The translations under genes and the position numbers were made by a program. A stretch of 21,210 bases of DNA from Bacillota bacterium (lineage in GTDB: Bacteria; Eremiobacterota; SpSt-956; JAKJGF01), in the NCBI GenBank assembly GCA_029555925.1, contig JAKPQU010000364.1:1-21210 (forward strand), in the 5' to 3' direction. Under the pieces are notes generated by a model, which worked only from the letters and a program-made list of their open reading frames with translations, ran no database searches and had not been told where the DNA came from. Position 1 is the stretch's first letter. Each line of letters starts with the position of its first letter. Positions 13,649 to 21,125 of the stretch are shown piece by piece.

Positions 13649-15367
13649 GTGAGAAAAAAAATAATATCTTTTATTATATGTATAATTATTTTATGTTCCC
13701 GTACCATATATGCACGAGATGTAACTGACATAATGTGGCCCGGAACGGATATGAATTCAGATGAAATAAAAAAAGAACATGAAGGAGCCTCTGCCATAGA
13801 TAAATCTGTAGAACCTTCAACTGAAGCTATTGCAGCACCTTCGGCACCCTCGTATATCTTGCCATCTCCCATTGAAACTTACAGATATGGCCTGTCTGCC
13901 AAAGCTCTTACGGGAGGATATGGTGCAACAGTAAATATGGAAAGATATATAGCCGAATTTAATTGTGATGTGAGGGATGAAGACCTTGTACTGCTCAGAG
14001 AGCTTGGTTGTGAAATTGAAGTGTATGTATTTAACATGGTACAGTTGCTTATTCCTTTAGATAAAATTGAAATGGTGAGACATTTGAATTTTATCAAATT
14101 TTTACGGTCCCCTTTTTCCGATATAGAAGAAAATGCGAAAGTATTTAAACAATTTGCTTCTGCCGGGGAAAAAGAATTTTCTTCGCTTCAGCTAAATGAA
14201 GCCCATAAAAAAGGTTATATGGGACAGGGTGTAAAAGTGGCTATACTCGATACTGCTTTTGAACCATCCAATTCTGTTTTTCGTGGAAATATTTATTATA
14301 CCTTATCTTTCAGGAGCAATGATAAAAATATAATGGCAGGAGACATAGAGCATGGCAATGCAGTCACCGAGATAGTAGCCCGTATAGCGCCGAAAACTAA
14401 AATAATTCTGGTTAATTTTCAAACAGATGTAGAATATATTAAAGCTTTAAAAGAATTAATAAATATGACAGGCAATAAAAAACCTGATGTTATAGTTACT
14501 GCTGTAAATATCATTCTCCCTGATGATTATTATGACGGAAGCGGTATAAGAGCAGGTCTTGCAAGACTTGCCAGAGAAAAAGGTATAACAATAGTTTCTT
14601 CTGCAGGTAACAATGGTCAGACCCATTATATGGGAGCTTTTCATGATACAAATGGTAACTCGTTGAATAACTTTACCTCCAGAGATGATACACTGGAAGT
14701 AGAGCTTAAGAGAGGTGACAGAATAAGGGTTGTTATGTCATGGAAAGATAACTGGAACAATCCTTCATCCGATCTAGACCTCGGCATTTTTAATGATAGT
14801 CTTCAGCCTCTGGCTGTTTCGACAATCAGGCAGAAGGGCCTTAAAGCACCTCCTTATGAAATAGTGGATATTACAGCTTCTTACAGCGGAGCTTACCATA
14901 TAGCCGTAAAAAAAATAAATGCCGGTGACGGTCTTCCTTTCATGATTTATATCTATAGTATGACAGCAAGTAATATGGAGTATTTCAATCCGGAAACAAG
15001 TCTTGACCCCGGCCTTCCGCCGGCATCTGATACCATTACAGTAGGCTCTGTTCAGAGTAGCTATCCATGTAAACTGGAACCATGGAGCAGCCAGGGAAGA
15101 ACAACAGATAATCGTATGAAACCCGATCTGGTAGCTCTTGGAGGAATTTATTGCAATTCCATTCATTCCGTATTTTCCGGTACCTCTTCGTCTGCCCCGC
15201 AGGTAGCAGGAGCAGTGGCTCTATTATTAAGTAAAAACCATGGACTTTCCCCTGGTAAGTTAAAAGAGATTCTAAAAAAAACTGCCCACGATCTCGGCCC
15301 TCCCGGAGAAGATCCTGTCTTTGGTGCAGGACTTCTGAATATATATAAAGCTATGCTTGTTATTTAG
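13649..15367 (+). CDS. Secreted subtilisin-like (S8) serine protease
   Basis: 572 residues. There is a signal peptide (hydrophobic residues about 5-19, cleavage near YARD), then a propeptide-like region (about 75-155). The catalytic triad is D201 in AILDTAF, H235 in EHGNAV and S513 in GTSSSAPQVAG, with oxyanion N321 in SAGNNG. A beta-sandwich insertion lies at about 345-440, between the oxyanion Asn and the serine, with SDLDLGIFND. All catalytic residues are present, so it is probably an active exported protease. GTG 13649 follows AAGGAGT by 8 bases and is 26 bases after the anti-sigma gene. Inference: it is a regulon product or acts in signalling to the anti-sigma factor. Confidence 0.9.
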   Translation: MRKKIISFIICIIILCSRTIYARDVTDIMWPGTDMNSDEIKKEHEGASAIDKSVEPSTEAIAAPSAPSYILPSPIETYRYGLSAKALTGGYGATVNMERYIAEFNCDVRDEDLVLLRELGCEIEVYVFNMVQLLIPLDKIEMVRHLNFIKFLRSPFSDIEENAKVFKQFASAGEKEFSSLQLNEAHKKGYMGQGVKVAILDTAFEPSNSVFRGNIYYTLSFRSNDKNIMAGDIEHGNAVTEIVARIAPKTKIILVNFQTDVEYIKALKELINMTGNKKPDVIVTAVNIILPDDYYDGSGIRAGLARLAREKGITIVSSAGNNGQTHYMGAFHDTNGNSLNNFTSRDDTLEVELKRGDRIRVVMSWKDNWNNPSSDLDLGIFNDSLQPLAVSTIRQKGLKAPPYEIVDITASYSGAYHIAVKKINAGDGLPFMIYIYSMTASNMEYFNPETSLDPGLPPASDTITVGSVQSSYPCKLEPWSSQGRTTDNRMKPDLVALGGIYCNSIHSVFSGTSSSAPQVAGAVALLLSKNHGLSPGKLKEILKKTAHDLGPPGEDPVFGAGLLNIYKAMLVI

Positions 15368-15439
15368 AATTTTTTTGGTACTGTGTGAAATCTTCATAAA
15401 AAATAATGTGAAGTTTATGTAAAACCATTCTAGAGAAAT

Positions 15440-15468
15440 TTTCCATTTGCAAAAAAATATGCTATAAT
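15440..15468 (+). promoter_or_regulatory. Promoter with extended -10 for the ArsC/Spx-like gene
   Basis: TTTCCA at 15440-15445, a 17-base spacer, and TATAAT at 15463-15468 preceded by TGC, which makes an extended -10. It leaves a leader of about 125 bases that contains repeat D4 (15490-15545). Confidence 0.65.
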
Positions 15469-15489
15469 CTTACTGTTATAAATTAAAAT

Positions 15490-15545
15490 TATAGGAATTT
15501 TCATGTTTTATAGCTTAACATAAAGCTTTAGATGAAAATTATGTA
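15490..15545 (-). repeat. D4: family D repeat in the ArsC/Spx-like gene leader
   Basis: Reverse orientation: ATAGGAATTTTCATG ... TAAAGCTTTAGATGAAAATT. It sits between promoter and gene, so it is transcribed as a hairpin in the leader. Confidence 0.8.
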
Positions 15546-15601
15546 GAGTCAATTTATCTAAATAACTTATTTTATTTTTCCATTAGAAAAGGATAGATGA
15601 A

Positions 15602-15973
15602 ATGTTTTACAACAGACAGAGAAATGACGGTATATTATTATATTATAAACCGGGCTGTTTTATTTCCAGGAGGGCAAGGGATTTTCTTATTAAAAAAGGG
15701 CTTACTTTCAAGGAACGTAATTTAGAAAAACATCCTCTTAAAGAAGATGAATTGAGGAAACTTATGCTGGGTCATTCGGCAGAAGAGTTTATATCGAAAA
15801 CATGCAAAAAATATAAAGAACTTAACCTGGAACATGAATATCTCACAGGAGAAGAAATGTTGAAGCTTATAGCCAAAGAACCTTCTCTGTTAAAAAGACC
15901 TATTATATTAAAAGGAGATGAGATTATAATAGGTTATTGCAGAAAGAGAGTTGAATCATATCTGACAGGTTAG
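15602..15973 (+). CDS. ArsC/Spx-family thioredoxin-fold protein
   Basis: A 123-residue protein. YYKPGCFISRRARDFL gives a C-x-x-S site (C19, S22), followed by F-x-E-R-N (residues 36-40) and LLKRPIIL with R99-P100, the order typical of the ArsC/Spx/YffB family. Glutaredoxin-coupled arsenate reductases share the RP motif; Spx regulators share the fold but usually have CxxC. A single cysteine in the motif favours a reductase-like or uncharacterised YffB-like role. There are no arsenic genes nearby, so arsenate reduction is not claimed. The ATG follows AAAGGAT. It is transcribed from its own promoter. Confidence 0.8.
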   Translation: MFYNRQRNDGILLYYKPGCFISRRARDFLIKKGLTFKERNLEKHPLKEDELRKLMLGHSAEEFISKTCKKYKELNLEHEYLTGEEMLKLIAKEPSLLKRPIILKGDEIIIGYCRKRVESYLTG

Positions 15974-15986
15974 GAAATCATGTAAG

Positions 15987-16072
15987 TAACAACCATAACC
16001 GGTTCGGTCACAACGAAATATGAGAATCCGTTCCTCTCTTTAGGCGTGACGATTCTCATATAAACCGGTTTA
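15987..16072 (-). repeat. A5: diverged family A repeat
   Basis: ATATGAGAATC (about 16018-16028) pairs perfectly with GATTCTCATAT (about 16050-16060). The second hairpin reads TGACCG-AAC-CGGTTA on the minus strand, with a G-U-compatible change. It ends in the palindrome TAAACCGGTTTA (16061-16072). Confidence 0.75.
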
Positions 16073-16101
16073 CTTATGGGCTGAAGAGTTTCGATTTTAA
16101 A

Positions 16102-16136
16102 GGTTATGGATGGCCGATAATCGGACATCCATAACC
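16102..16136. promoter_or_regulatory. 35-bp near-perfect palindrome between genes
   Basis: GGTTATGGATG (16102-16112) pairs with CATCCATAACC (16126-16136), and CCGAT (16114-16118) with ATCGG (16120-16124). No T run follows, so it is not a standard terminator. It may be an operator or a repeat remnant. Confidence 0.6.
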
Positions 16137-16176
16137 AGAGTATTTGATTTGAAAAAATGGATGTTATTATGTCCTT

Positions 16177-16695
16177 ATGAGATGTTCAGAGTGTAATACA
16201 AAAGTTTTTCTTGAAGACTCTAAATGTCCTTCCTGTGGTGTAAAAATTAAATGTAAAATTTATAGAAATAGTCCGAAATTTATTATTTCCATAGTATTAC
16301 CTATTATTCTTATTCCATCGATAGGAATATGGTTTATAATGGGAGTGAATATTTTTTACTGGATTATAGTTTTATTACTTACAGGTTTAACCTCAGGATG
16401 GGGTATTGTGTCATATTTAATGAAATTTGCCCTTGATGATACAGGTATAACCTGGTATCAGCCTTTTAAAAAACCTGTCACTATAAGATGGGAAGATGTA
16501 GATGAATTTACTGTATATAAAGAAAATGAAAAAAAGCGTATATTTCCGGGAAAGGTTTATACAATCAAGTCGAGAAAAACAGATAAATTTATAGCTTTTT
16601 CTGAAATGAAACATTCTATGGAAGGTTATTCCAGGTTTATGGCTACTATAGTGGCAAGAACAAAAAAATATCCTCAGCCATCAATGGGTGCATAA
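16177..16695 (+). CDS. Zinc-ribbon, two-helix membrane protein with PH-like C-terminal domain
   Basis: 172 residues. An N-terminal zinc ribbon (C3, C6, C17, C20 as CSEC...CPSC) precedes two adjacent membrane helices (about 33-55 and 57-80). A C-terminal beta-rich domain (about 85-165) with ITWYQPFKKPVTIRWEDVDEF resembles bacterial PH domains of the YdbS/YdbT type. The role is unknown; such proteins are usually membrane-associated scaffolds. The ATG has only a weak ribosome-binding site. The TAA stop is the last base-triplet before a 41-bp tandem duplication. Confidence 0.75.
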   Translation: MRCSECNTKVFLEDSKCPSCGVKIKCKIYRNSPKFIISIVLPIILIPSIGIWFIMGVNIFYWIIVLLLTGLTSGWGIVSYLMKFALDDTGITWYQPFKKPVTIRWEDVDEFTVYKENEKKRIFPGKVYTIKSRKTDKFIAFSEMKHSMEGYSRFMATIVARTKKYPQPSMGA

Positions 16696-16777
16696 AATAG
16701 CTCTCTGTTAAGTATGCGATTTTACATCTACCTTTAAATAGCTCTCTGTTAAGTATGCGATTTTACATCTACCTTTA
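16695..16777. repeat. 41-bp tandem direct duplication covering the response-regulator 3' end
   Basis: The segment beginning AAATAGCTCTCTGTTAAG occurs at 16695 and again at 16736, with a 41-base period and no difference I can see. The second copy includes the final nine or so codons and the TAA stop of the minus-strand LuxR-type gene; the first copy is a non-coding duplicate beyond it. Confidence 0.92.
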
Positions 16778-17492
16778 CAAGACCGTGATGGACTGCTATC
16801 ATACCGGCCTGAAATCTATCTGTTACATTTAATTTATCCATAATTCTACTTATGTGGGTTTTTACTGTTTTAATGCTTATAAGGAGTTTTTGTGATATTT
16901 GATCATTACTCATGCCTATTCCGAGTAATTTTAATATTTCTATTTCTCTTTTTGTTAAAGATGCAAGTTCCTCGGATTTATTAAGTACTTTACTTTCGTC
17001 TGCTTTTTCGGAAAGTCTTGTAAATTCTTCAAGTAATTTCGTGGCAATTTTTGGTTCTATCGGGGAATCACCCTTATAGGCCAGCCTGATAGCTTTTGTA
17101 ATTTCATCAGGCTCTACATTTTTCAACAGATATCCCGCAGCTCCGACCTTGAATGAATCTACAACATAATGGTCATCATCATAGGCAGAGAGCATAATGA
17201 TTTTTATATCAGGTTTTAATTTCAAAATTTCTTTTGTCAGTTTTATACCGTTTTCTTTTGCTAGCTTTATATCCATTAAAATAACATCAATAGATTGGCT
17301 GAGAACCAGTTTAAGGGTATGACTGGCATCCTGAGCTTCTCCTACTACATCCATATCTTCCTGACGGGATATAACACTTTTTAAGAGTTTGCAGAATAGA
17401 ACCTGATCATCAACTATAAGTATTTTTATCTTGTTCATAATTGTGAGATGTGAGATGTGAGTGATGTTTTTCTTCATCTTCTCACTTCTCAC
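16749..17492 (-). CDS. NarL/LuxR-family response regulator
   Basis: The receiver starts at MNKIKILIVDDQ. Numbered from that methionine, its acidic pair is D10/D11, the phosphoacceptor is D56 in ILMDIKLA, and a late lysine is in YLLKNV. A LuxR-type HTH covers about 160-225 with LTKREIEILKLL and IKTVKTHISRIMDKLNV. It is a DNA-binding regulator; no cognate kinase is adjacent. ATG 17439 begins the conserved domain but has no ribosome-binding site. GTG 17492 has GAGGAG 6 bases upstream and would add 18 residues encoded by heptamer repeats, so the longer form is drawn with reservation. It lies just downstream of the PQQ-repeat gene on the same strand and is probably coupled to it. Confidence 0.85.
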   Translation of the reverse strand: MRSEKMKKNITHISHLTIMNKIKILIVDDQVLFCKLLKSVISRQEDMDVVGEAQDASHTLKLVLSQSIDVILMDIKLAKENGIKLTKEILKLKPDIKIIMLSAYDDDHYVVDSFKVGAAGYLLKNVEPDEITKAIRLAYKGDSPIEPKIATKLLEEFTRLSEKADESKVLNKSEELASLTKREIEILKLLGIGMSNDQISQKLLISIKTVKTHISRIMDKLNVTDRFQAGMIAVHHGLVKVDVKSHT

Positions 17493-17505
17493 TTTTCACT
17501 CCTCA
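17442..17505. repeat. Inverted heptanucleotide arrays bridging the PQQ and LuxR-type genes
   Basis: 17442-17462 has TGTGAGA-type units. 17478-17505 has CTTCTCA-type units, the last being CTCCTCA, which contains the PQQ stop (17503-17505). The two arms can pair imperfectly. The right arm also provides GAGGAG and a GTG start for the next gene. Confidence 0.88.
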
Positions 17506-18528
17506 TTGCAGGGAATATATTTTTCCATCTACAGAACCTACATATAAAAATCCGTCTACTATAGAAGGAGACGAATCTACTTCACTTCCTGTTTTGTATT
17601 CCCATTGTTTTTTTCCTGTTTCTGTATTCAATGCATAAATAGTTCCGTCATCTGAACCTACATAAACTATTCCTCCTGCTACAGCAGGGGAGGAATCTAT
17701 GGCGTTTTCAGTTTCATAAGTCCATTTCAGTGCACCCGTTTGAGCGTCAAGAGAATAGAGACATGTATCGAAGGACCCTATATACACTGCCCCATCGGCT
17801 ACAGCAGGTGAAGATTGTACAAAAGATTGAGCTTTGAATGCCCATTTTTGATACCCCATATCTACATCCAGTGCGTAAACTTTATTGTCTGACGAACCTA
17901 TATATAAGAGTTTCCCGCTTATTGCAGGAGAGGATACTATATAATCACCTGTTACAAAAGACCAGATAAGTTTTCCCGTACTGGTATCGAGAGCATATAT
18001 TTTCCCGTCATTTGAAGCAATATAAACCAGTTCACCCCATATAGCAGGTGAGGATACAACTGCATCCCCTGTCTGAAATTTCCATTTAAGCTGGGCATTT
18101 TTTATATTTACTGCATAAAATAAGCTGTCATTAGAACCTATGAAGGCAGTATCTTCAAATATTACCGGTGACGATTCAACCCATCCTCTGGTTTTAAAAG
18201 ACCATTTCTTCTCTCCATTACTGGCATCTATAGCATAGAGATTGTAATCCTGAGAACCTATATAAACGGTATCCTCAATGATTGTCGGGGAAGAATTTAT
18301 TTTACCTTCTGTACAAAAAGCCCATTTAAGACTTCCGTCTTTTACATCTAAAGCATATAATTTTTTATCCTGTGAGCCTATATAAACAGTATTGTTTACT
18401 ACCGAAGGAGAAGATGTAACAGGACCATTGGTTTGAAAGACCCATTTTTCAACACCTGATTCGATAGGTCTGCTCTGTATGGCTCCTGTACGCTGTATAT
18501 TAGCTCTGTGTGTATACCATTGATTCAC
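17503..18528 (-). CDS. PQQ-like repeat beta-propeller protein
   Basis: 341 residues. Eight repeats of about 40 residues share the SSPxVxDGxVYIGSxDxxLYALD pattern followed by TGxxKWxFxT, as in PQQ/BamB-like eight-bladed propellers. It probably binds protein or ligand; no quinoprotein active-site residues are evident. The N-terminus QWYTHRANIQRTG is like mature termini of secreted relatives. The GTG start at 18528 has no ribosome-binding site. In-frame DNA directly upstream encodes a short hydrophobic stretch (LYCFFCLIVV) preceded by a stop and by an ATG at 18570, suggesting a signal peptide broken by TAA at 18556-18558. The stop codon is the first triplet of a heptamer array. Confidence 0.85.
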   Translation of the reverse strand: MNQWYTHRANIQRTGAIQSRPIESGVEKWVFQTNGPVTSSPSVVNNTVYIGSQDKKLYALDVKDGSLKWAFCTEGKINSSPTIIEDTVYIGSQDYNLYAIDASNGEKKWSFKTRGWVESSPVIFEDTAFIGSNDSLFYAVNIKNAQLKWKFQTGDAVVSSPAIWGELVYIASNDGKIYALDTSTGKLIWSFVTGDYIVSSPAISGKLLYIGSSDNKVYALDVDMGYQKWAFKAQSFVQSSPAVADGAVYIGSFDTCLYSLDAQTGALKWTYETENAIDSSPAVAGGIVYVGSDDGTIYALNTETGKKQWEYKTGSEVDSSPSIVDGFLYVGSVDGKIYSLQ

Positions 18529-18618
18529 AACAATCAGGCAAAAGAAACAGTATAATTACCTTTTGCCCATGCTCCTTTCTATAGCTAAACTTTTTTTAAT
18601 TTCTTTTTATGTTCCTTT

Positions 18619-18647
18619 ATTATACTTTACTTTTTTTATCTTATCAA
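18619..18647 (-). promoter_or_regulatory. Sigma-70-type promoter of the PQQ-repeat gene
   Basis: On the minus strand, TTGATA (18642-18647), a 17-base spacer and TATAAT (18619-18624). Transcription would begin near 18612, so the message includes the ATG at 18570 as well as the GTG at 18528. Confidence 0.7.
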
Positions 18648-18724
18648 TCTCTCATTATATAATTTATCACAGTGTTTTTTTACAACACCTATAGTGCACC
18701 AAGAAAAAAACTTCTGTTTTAAAG

Positions 18725-18748
18725 GTTCCGGGTTCCGGGTGTTGGGTT
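18725..18748 (+). repeat. Short heptanucleotide array of GGTTCCG units
   Basis: Two GGTTCCG units and a degenerate third (GGTGTTG). Period 7 like the others, but with no TGA or TAA. The surrounding gap 18648-18890 shows nothing else I recognise. Confidence 0.75.
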
Positions 18749-18892
18749 AGGAATATAAAAAACCTACCCTCAGAACCTATAATCCAATACCTAATTTATA
18801 TAAAAAATATATAAAATTACCTGTCATTTTTAAACGCAATCGATAATTGATTTAAGGTTATAAATCATGCTATAATTTAACAGATTATTTTT

Positions 18893-18934
18893 AAGCCTTC
18901 AGCAGTTAGCTATCAGCTATTAGCTGAAGCTTGC
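18893..18934. repeat. AGC-rich heptamer array within a hairpin
   Basis: Units AGTTAGC, TATCAGC and TATTAGC are enclosed by TTCAGC and GCTGAA, giving a stem of at least eight pairs. Confidence 0.7.
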
Positions 18935-18968
18935 ATATTTTAATCCTTTAGATCAGCGTGGACTATTA

Positions 18969-19059
18969 CAGACTGAGCATAAGCATGTAATAAACGTGTT
19001 CCTCCCGTCACGCGTTATGCGTCACGAGAGTATATATGTATTATTTATGCTTACGTGAG
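18969..19059 (-). mobile_element. B3: MITE-like element upstream of the 680-residue gene
   Basis: About 91 bp in reverse orientation, flanked by TA (18967-18968 and 19060-19061), with TATGTATTATTTATGC at its right end. The central array has three heptamers (19006-19026). It may contribute the promoter or leader of the following gene. Confidence 0.8.
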
Positions 19060-19082
19060 TAAATAATTCTGGAAGGATTTCT

Positions 19083-21125
19083 ATGGATCTCATTGGCTTT
19101 ATTCGTCATCTGGAAGATTTTTTGAAAAATCGTGTACAAAAAGAATTTCTGGAATACAAACTGTTTTCCCTGAAGAAAGAAGCTCTTCTCAGAAAAAAAG
19201 AGCCGGGAAAAGGTTTGAGTTATTCTCATGGTATATTGTTGGTTCTGGAAGCCTTAAATGAAATAGAAACAAATTTACGTGAAAAAGCTTCGGATAATGA
19301 AAAATTTAGCTTTTCCCTTGAAAAATTGAATAAAGCCAGAAAATTTATAGAAAAAGGTTCTGAACAATCACTGAAACAGAGAAAATCTTTGCTTGAAGAT
19401 AAAGTTATCAGACCCAATCTTACGACTCAAAAAGTACTTTTACCGGACATTCTTTCATCTTCTGAGAATGATGTTACATCAGATGATACTATGGAAAGAT
19501 TACAGAATGAAATAAAAGAAATGAAACTTGCTTCTGATAATAAACTGGCCAGATTAAAAAATCAGCTTAACAGTTTATTAAAGCCTGATACTCAGACAGT
19601 AGAAACCTCTTATACAGAACCTGATAGATTTTTATTCTCTTCCTCTGTGATAACATCAAAAAATCAGGGAGATAAATCTGAGAATAGACCGGATAATATT
19701 CTGGAACATGGACTTTCGAAATATAGTAATGCAGAGCTTCCTGATAAATATAGCCCTGTAGCAGATCCATTCTGCATTGACCTTACAGAGGAAAATAAAT
19801 TTAATATGGATAGCCTGATCCCGGAAAGAAAAGAAAAAGTTGCTCCGTACTCTGATGATAATAAAGTTGATAAAATGAGAGATATAATGCAGATTGTAAA
19901 TAAATCTGTGGTTATGATGCATTCTTCGGAAAAGAAAACAAGGGAACTTTCCGAATTTGATCTTCCTGATATGCAGTTAAAGCATGAAAGAACGAAGAAA
20001 GTAATTCACAGAAATACAGGAGAGCTGTCTGAAGATAAGTCTTTATTGCAAAAAAATTCATTTTTTTCAAAAGAATTTGCTCCTGCAAGATCTGAATTGT
20101 TTTCTAAAGATGCCAAAAGACAATCCTTTTCAGCTAATTCCTCTCTTCTGATGACAGGAGAAACAGATTTTAAAACCTCTCATAACTTTAAAAGCAGATT
20201 ACCTTATGACAGAACCTATCACAGTCATTACGGAAAACAGGAGTTCAGTAAAAAATATTCTGAAGATATTCCTCTGGCTTCCCCTCTTTACAGTCTGTTG
20301 ACAGGATATAATGATTTGAAAGCTTATAAAATTGACTTTAAATTATGGTTAAAAAAACAGGATGAAGCTCAGGAAGAGCTCAATTATTTATTAAATAGAT
20401 TGAATTTATTGGATGATGAACGAGCAGTCGAACAATTAAATGAACTCGTCAATCTGGCTATAACGCTTGTTCAGGAATTGAAACTTACCTGTCGTGACAT
20501 AGAGAAAGATAAGAATAGAAAAAGGATATATGAGCCACTTGACGGTATTTGCAGGCAGGGAGACGAAGATCCGGAAATAAAAGAACTTGCAGGGGAGCTT
20601 CAGGACATTAATCTGGAAATATATAATATTACAAAGAACATAGAACCTTATGAAGAATCGAAATCCATTTCGGTAACTTCCATAGAGGAGATATTGAATA
20701 ACATCCCTGAATCTGCCTATAGAACCCCTGTGTATGTAAAACTTGAACAGATATGCCTGGGTTTTTTAAGAAAGGAGGTCAGAAAGGAAGATTTTATAAA
20801 AATTCTGGAAGAAACAGGTCAGTTAATAACTGATTCCATGGAAAAATATCAGTTACTTCAGGTTACCAATAATGAAATTACTCTTGAAGTTCATAGAGGA
20901 AATCAGTTAATAAATGAAGCTTTTAATTTATGGCATAAAGGAATTTCTTCCATTAAAAAATTTCTTTCCTCTCAAAATGAAGAAGATATACACAGCGGAT
21001 TGAAGTTTGTTTATGATGGAACTAAAAAACTGGTTTTTCTTCACTATTTTTCAGATCATATAGAAAAACAGTTGCAGGTTCAAAATTTCCAGGTTGGTTT
21101 TTCCGGTGCAAGAAAAAAAGCTTAG
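19083..21125 (+). CDS. Large unrecognised helical/coiled-coil protein
   Basis: 680 residues, with no signal peptide or membrane segment. Residues 1-110 are charged amphipathic helix. About 110-400 is polar and low in hydrophobics, probably disordered, with a short helix near 135-165. Residues 400-670 return to long Leu/Glu/Lys-rich helices suggesting coiled coils (ELNYLLNRLNLLDDERAVEQ). No enzymatic motif was seen; a structural or scaffold role is possible. The ATG follows AAGGAT by six bases and lies 23 bases beyond repeat B3. The TAG stop is inside repeat F4, as for two other genes here. No family recognised. Confidence 0.75.
   Translation: MDLIGFIRHLEDFLKNRVQKEFLEYKLFSLKKEALLRKKEPGKGLSYSHGILLVLEALNEIETNLREKASDNEKFSFSLEKLNKARKFIEKGSEQSLKQRKSLLEDKVIRPNLTTQKVLLPDILSSSENDVTSDDTMERLQNEIKEMKLASDNKLARLKNQLNSLLKPDTQTVETSYTEPDRFLFSSSVITSKNQGDKSENRPDNILEHGLSKYSNAELPDKYSPVADPFCIDLTEENKFNMDSLIPERKEKVAPYSDDNKVDKMRDIMQIVNKSVVMMHSSEKKTRELSEFDLPDMQLKHERTKKVIHRNTGELSEDKSLLQKNSFFSKEFAPARSELFSKDAKRQSFSANSSLLMTGETDFKTSHNFKSRLPYDRTYHSHYGKQEFSKKYSEDIPLASPLYSLLTGYNDLKAYKIDFKLWLKKQDEAQEELNYLLNRLNLLDDERAVEQLNELVNLAITLVQELKLTCRDIEKDKNRKRIYEPLDGICRQGDEDPEIKELAGELQDINLEIYNITKNIEPYEESKSISVTSIEEILNNIPESAYRTPVYVKLEQICLGFLRKEVRKEDFIKILEETGQLITDSMEKYQLLQVTNNEITLEVHRGNQLINEAFNLWHKGISSIKKFLSSQNEEDIHSGLKFVYDGTKKLVFLHYFSDHIEKQLQVQNFQVGFSGARKKA

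Noticed and set aside
13879..15166. Open frames antisense to the subtilisin-like gene
   Set aside because: They are shadows of a gene with a full catalytic triad and signal peptide.
15602..15973. Arsenate-resistance arsC
   Set aside because: The fold and RP motif fit, but no arsR or arsB lies nearby and the family includes non-arsenate members.
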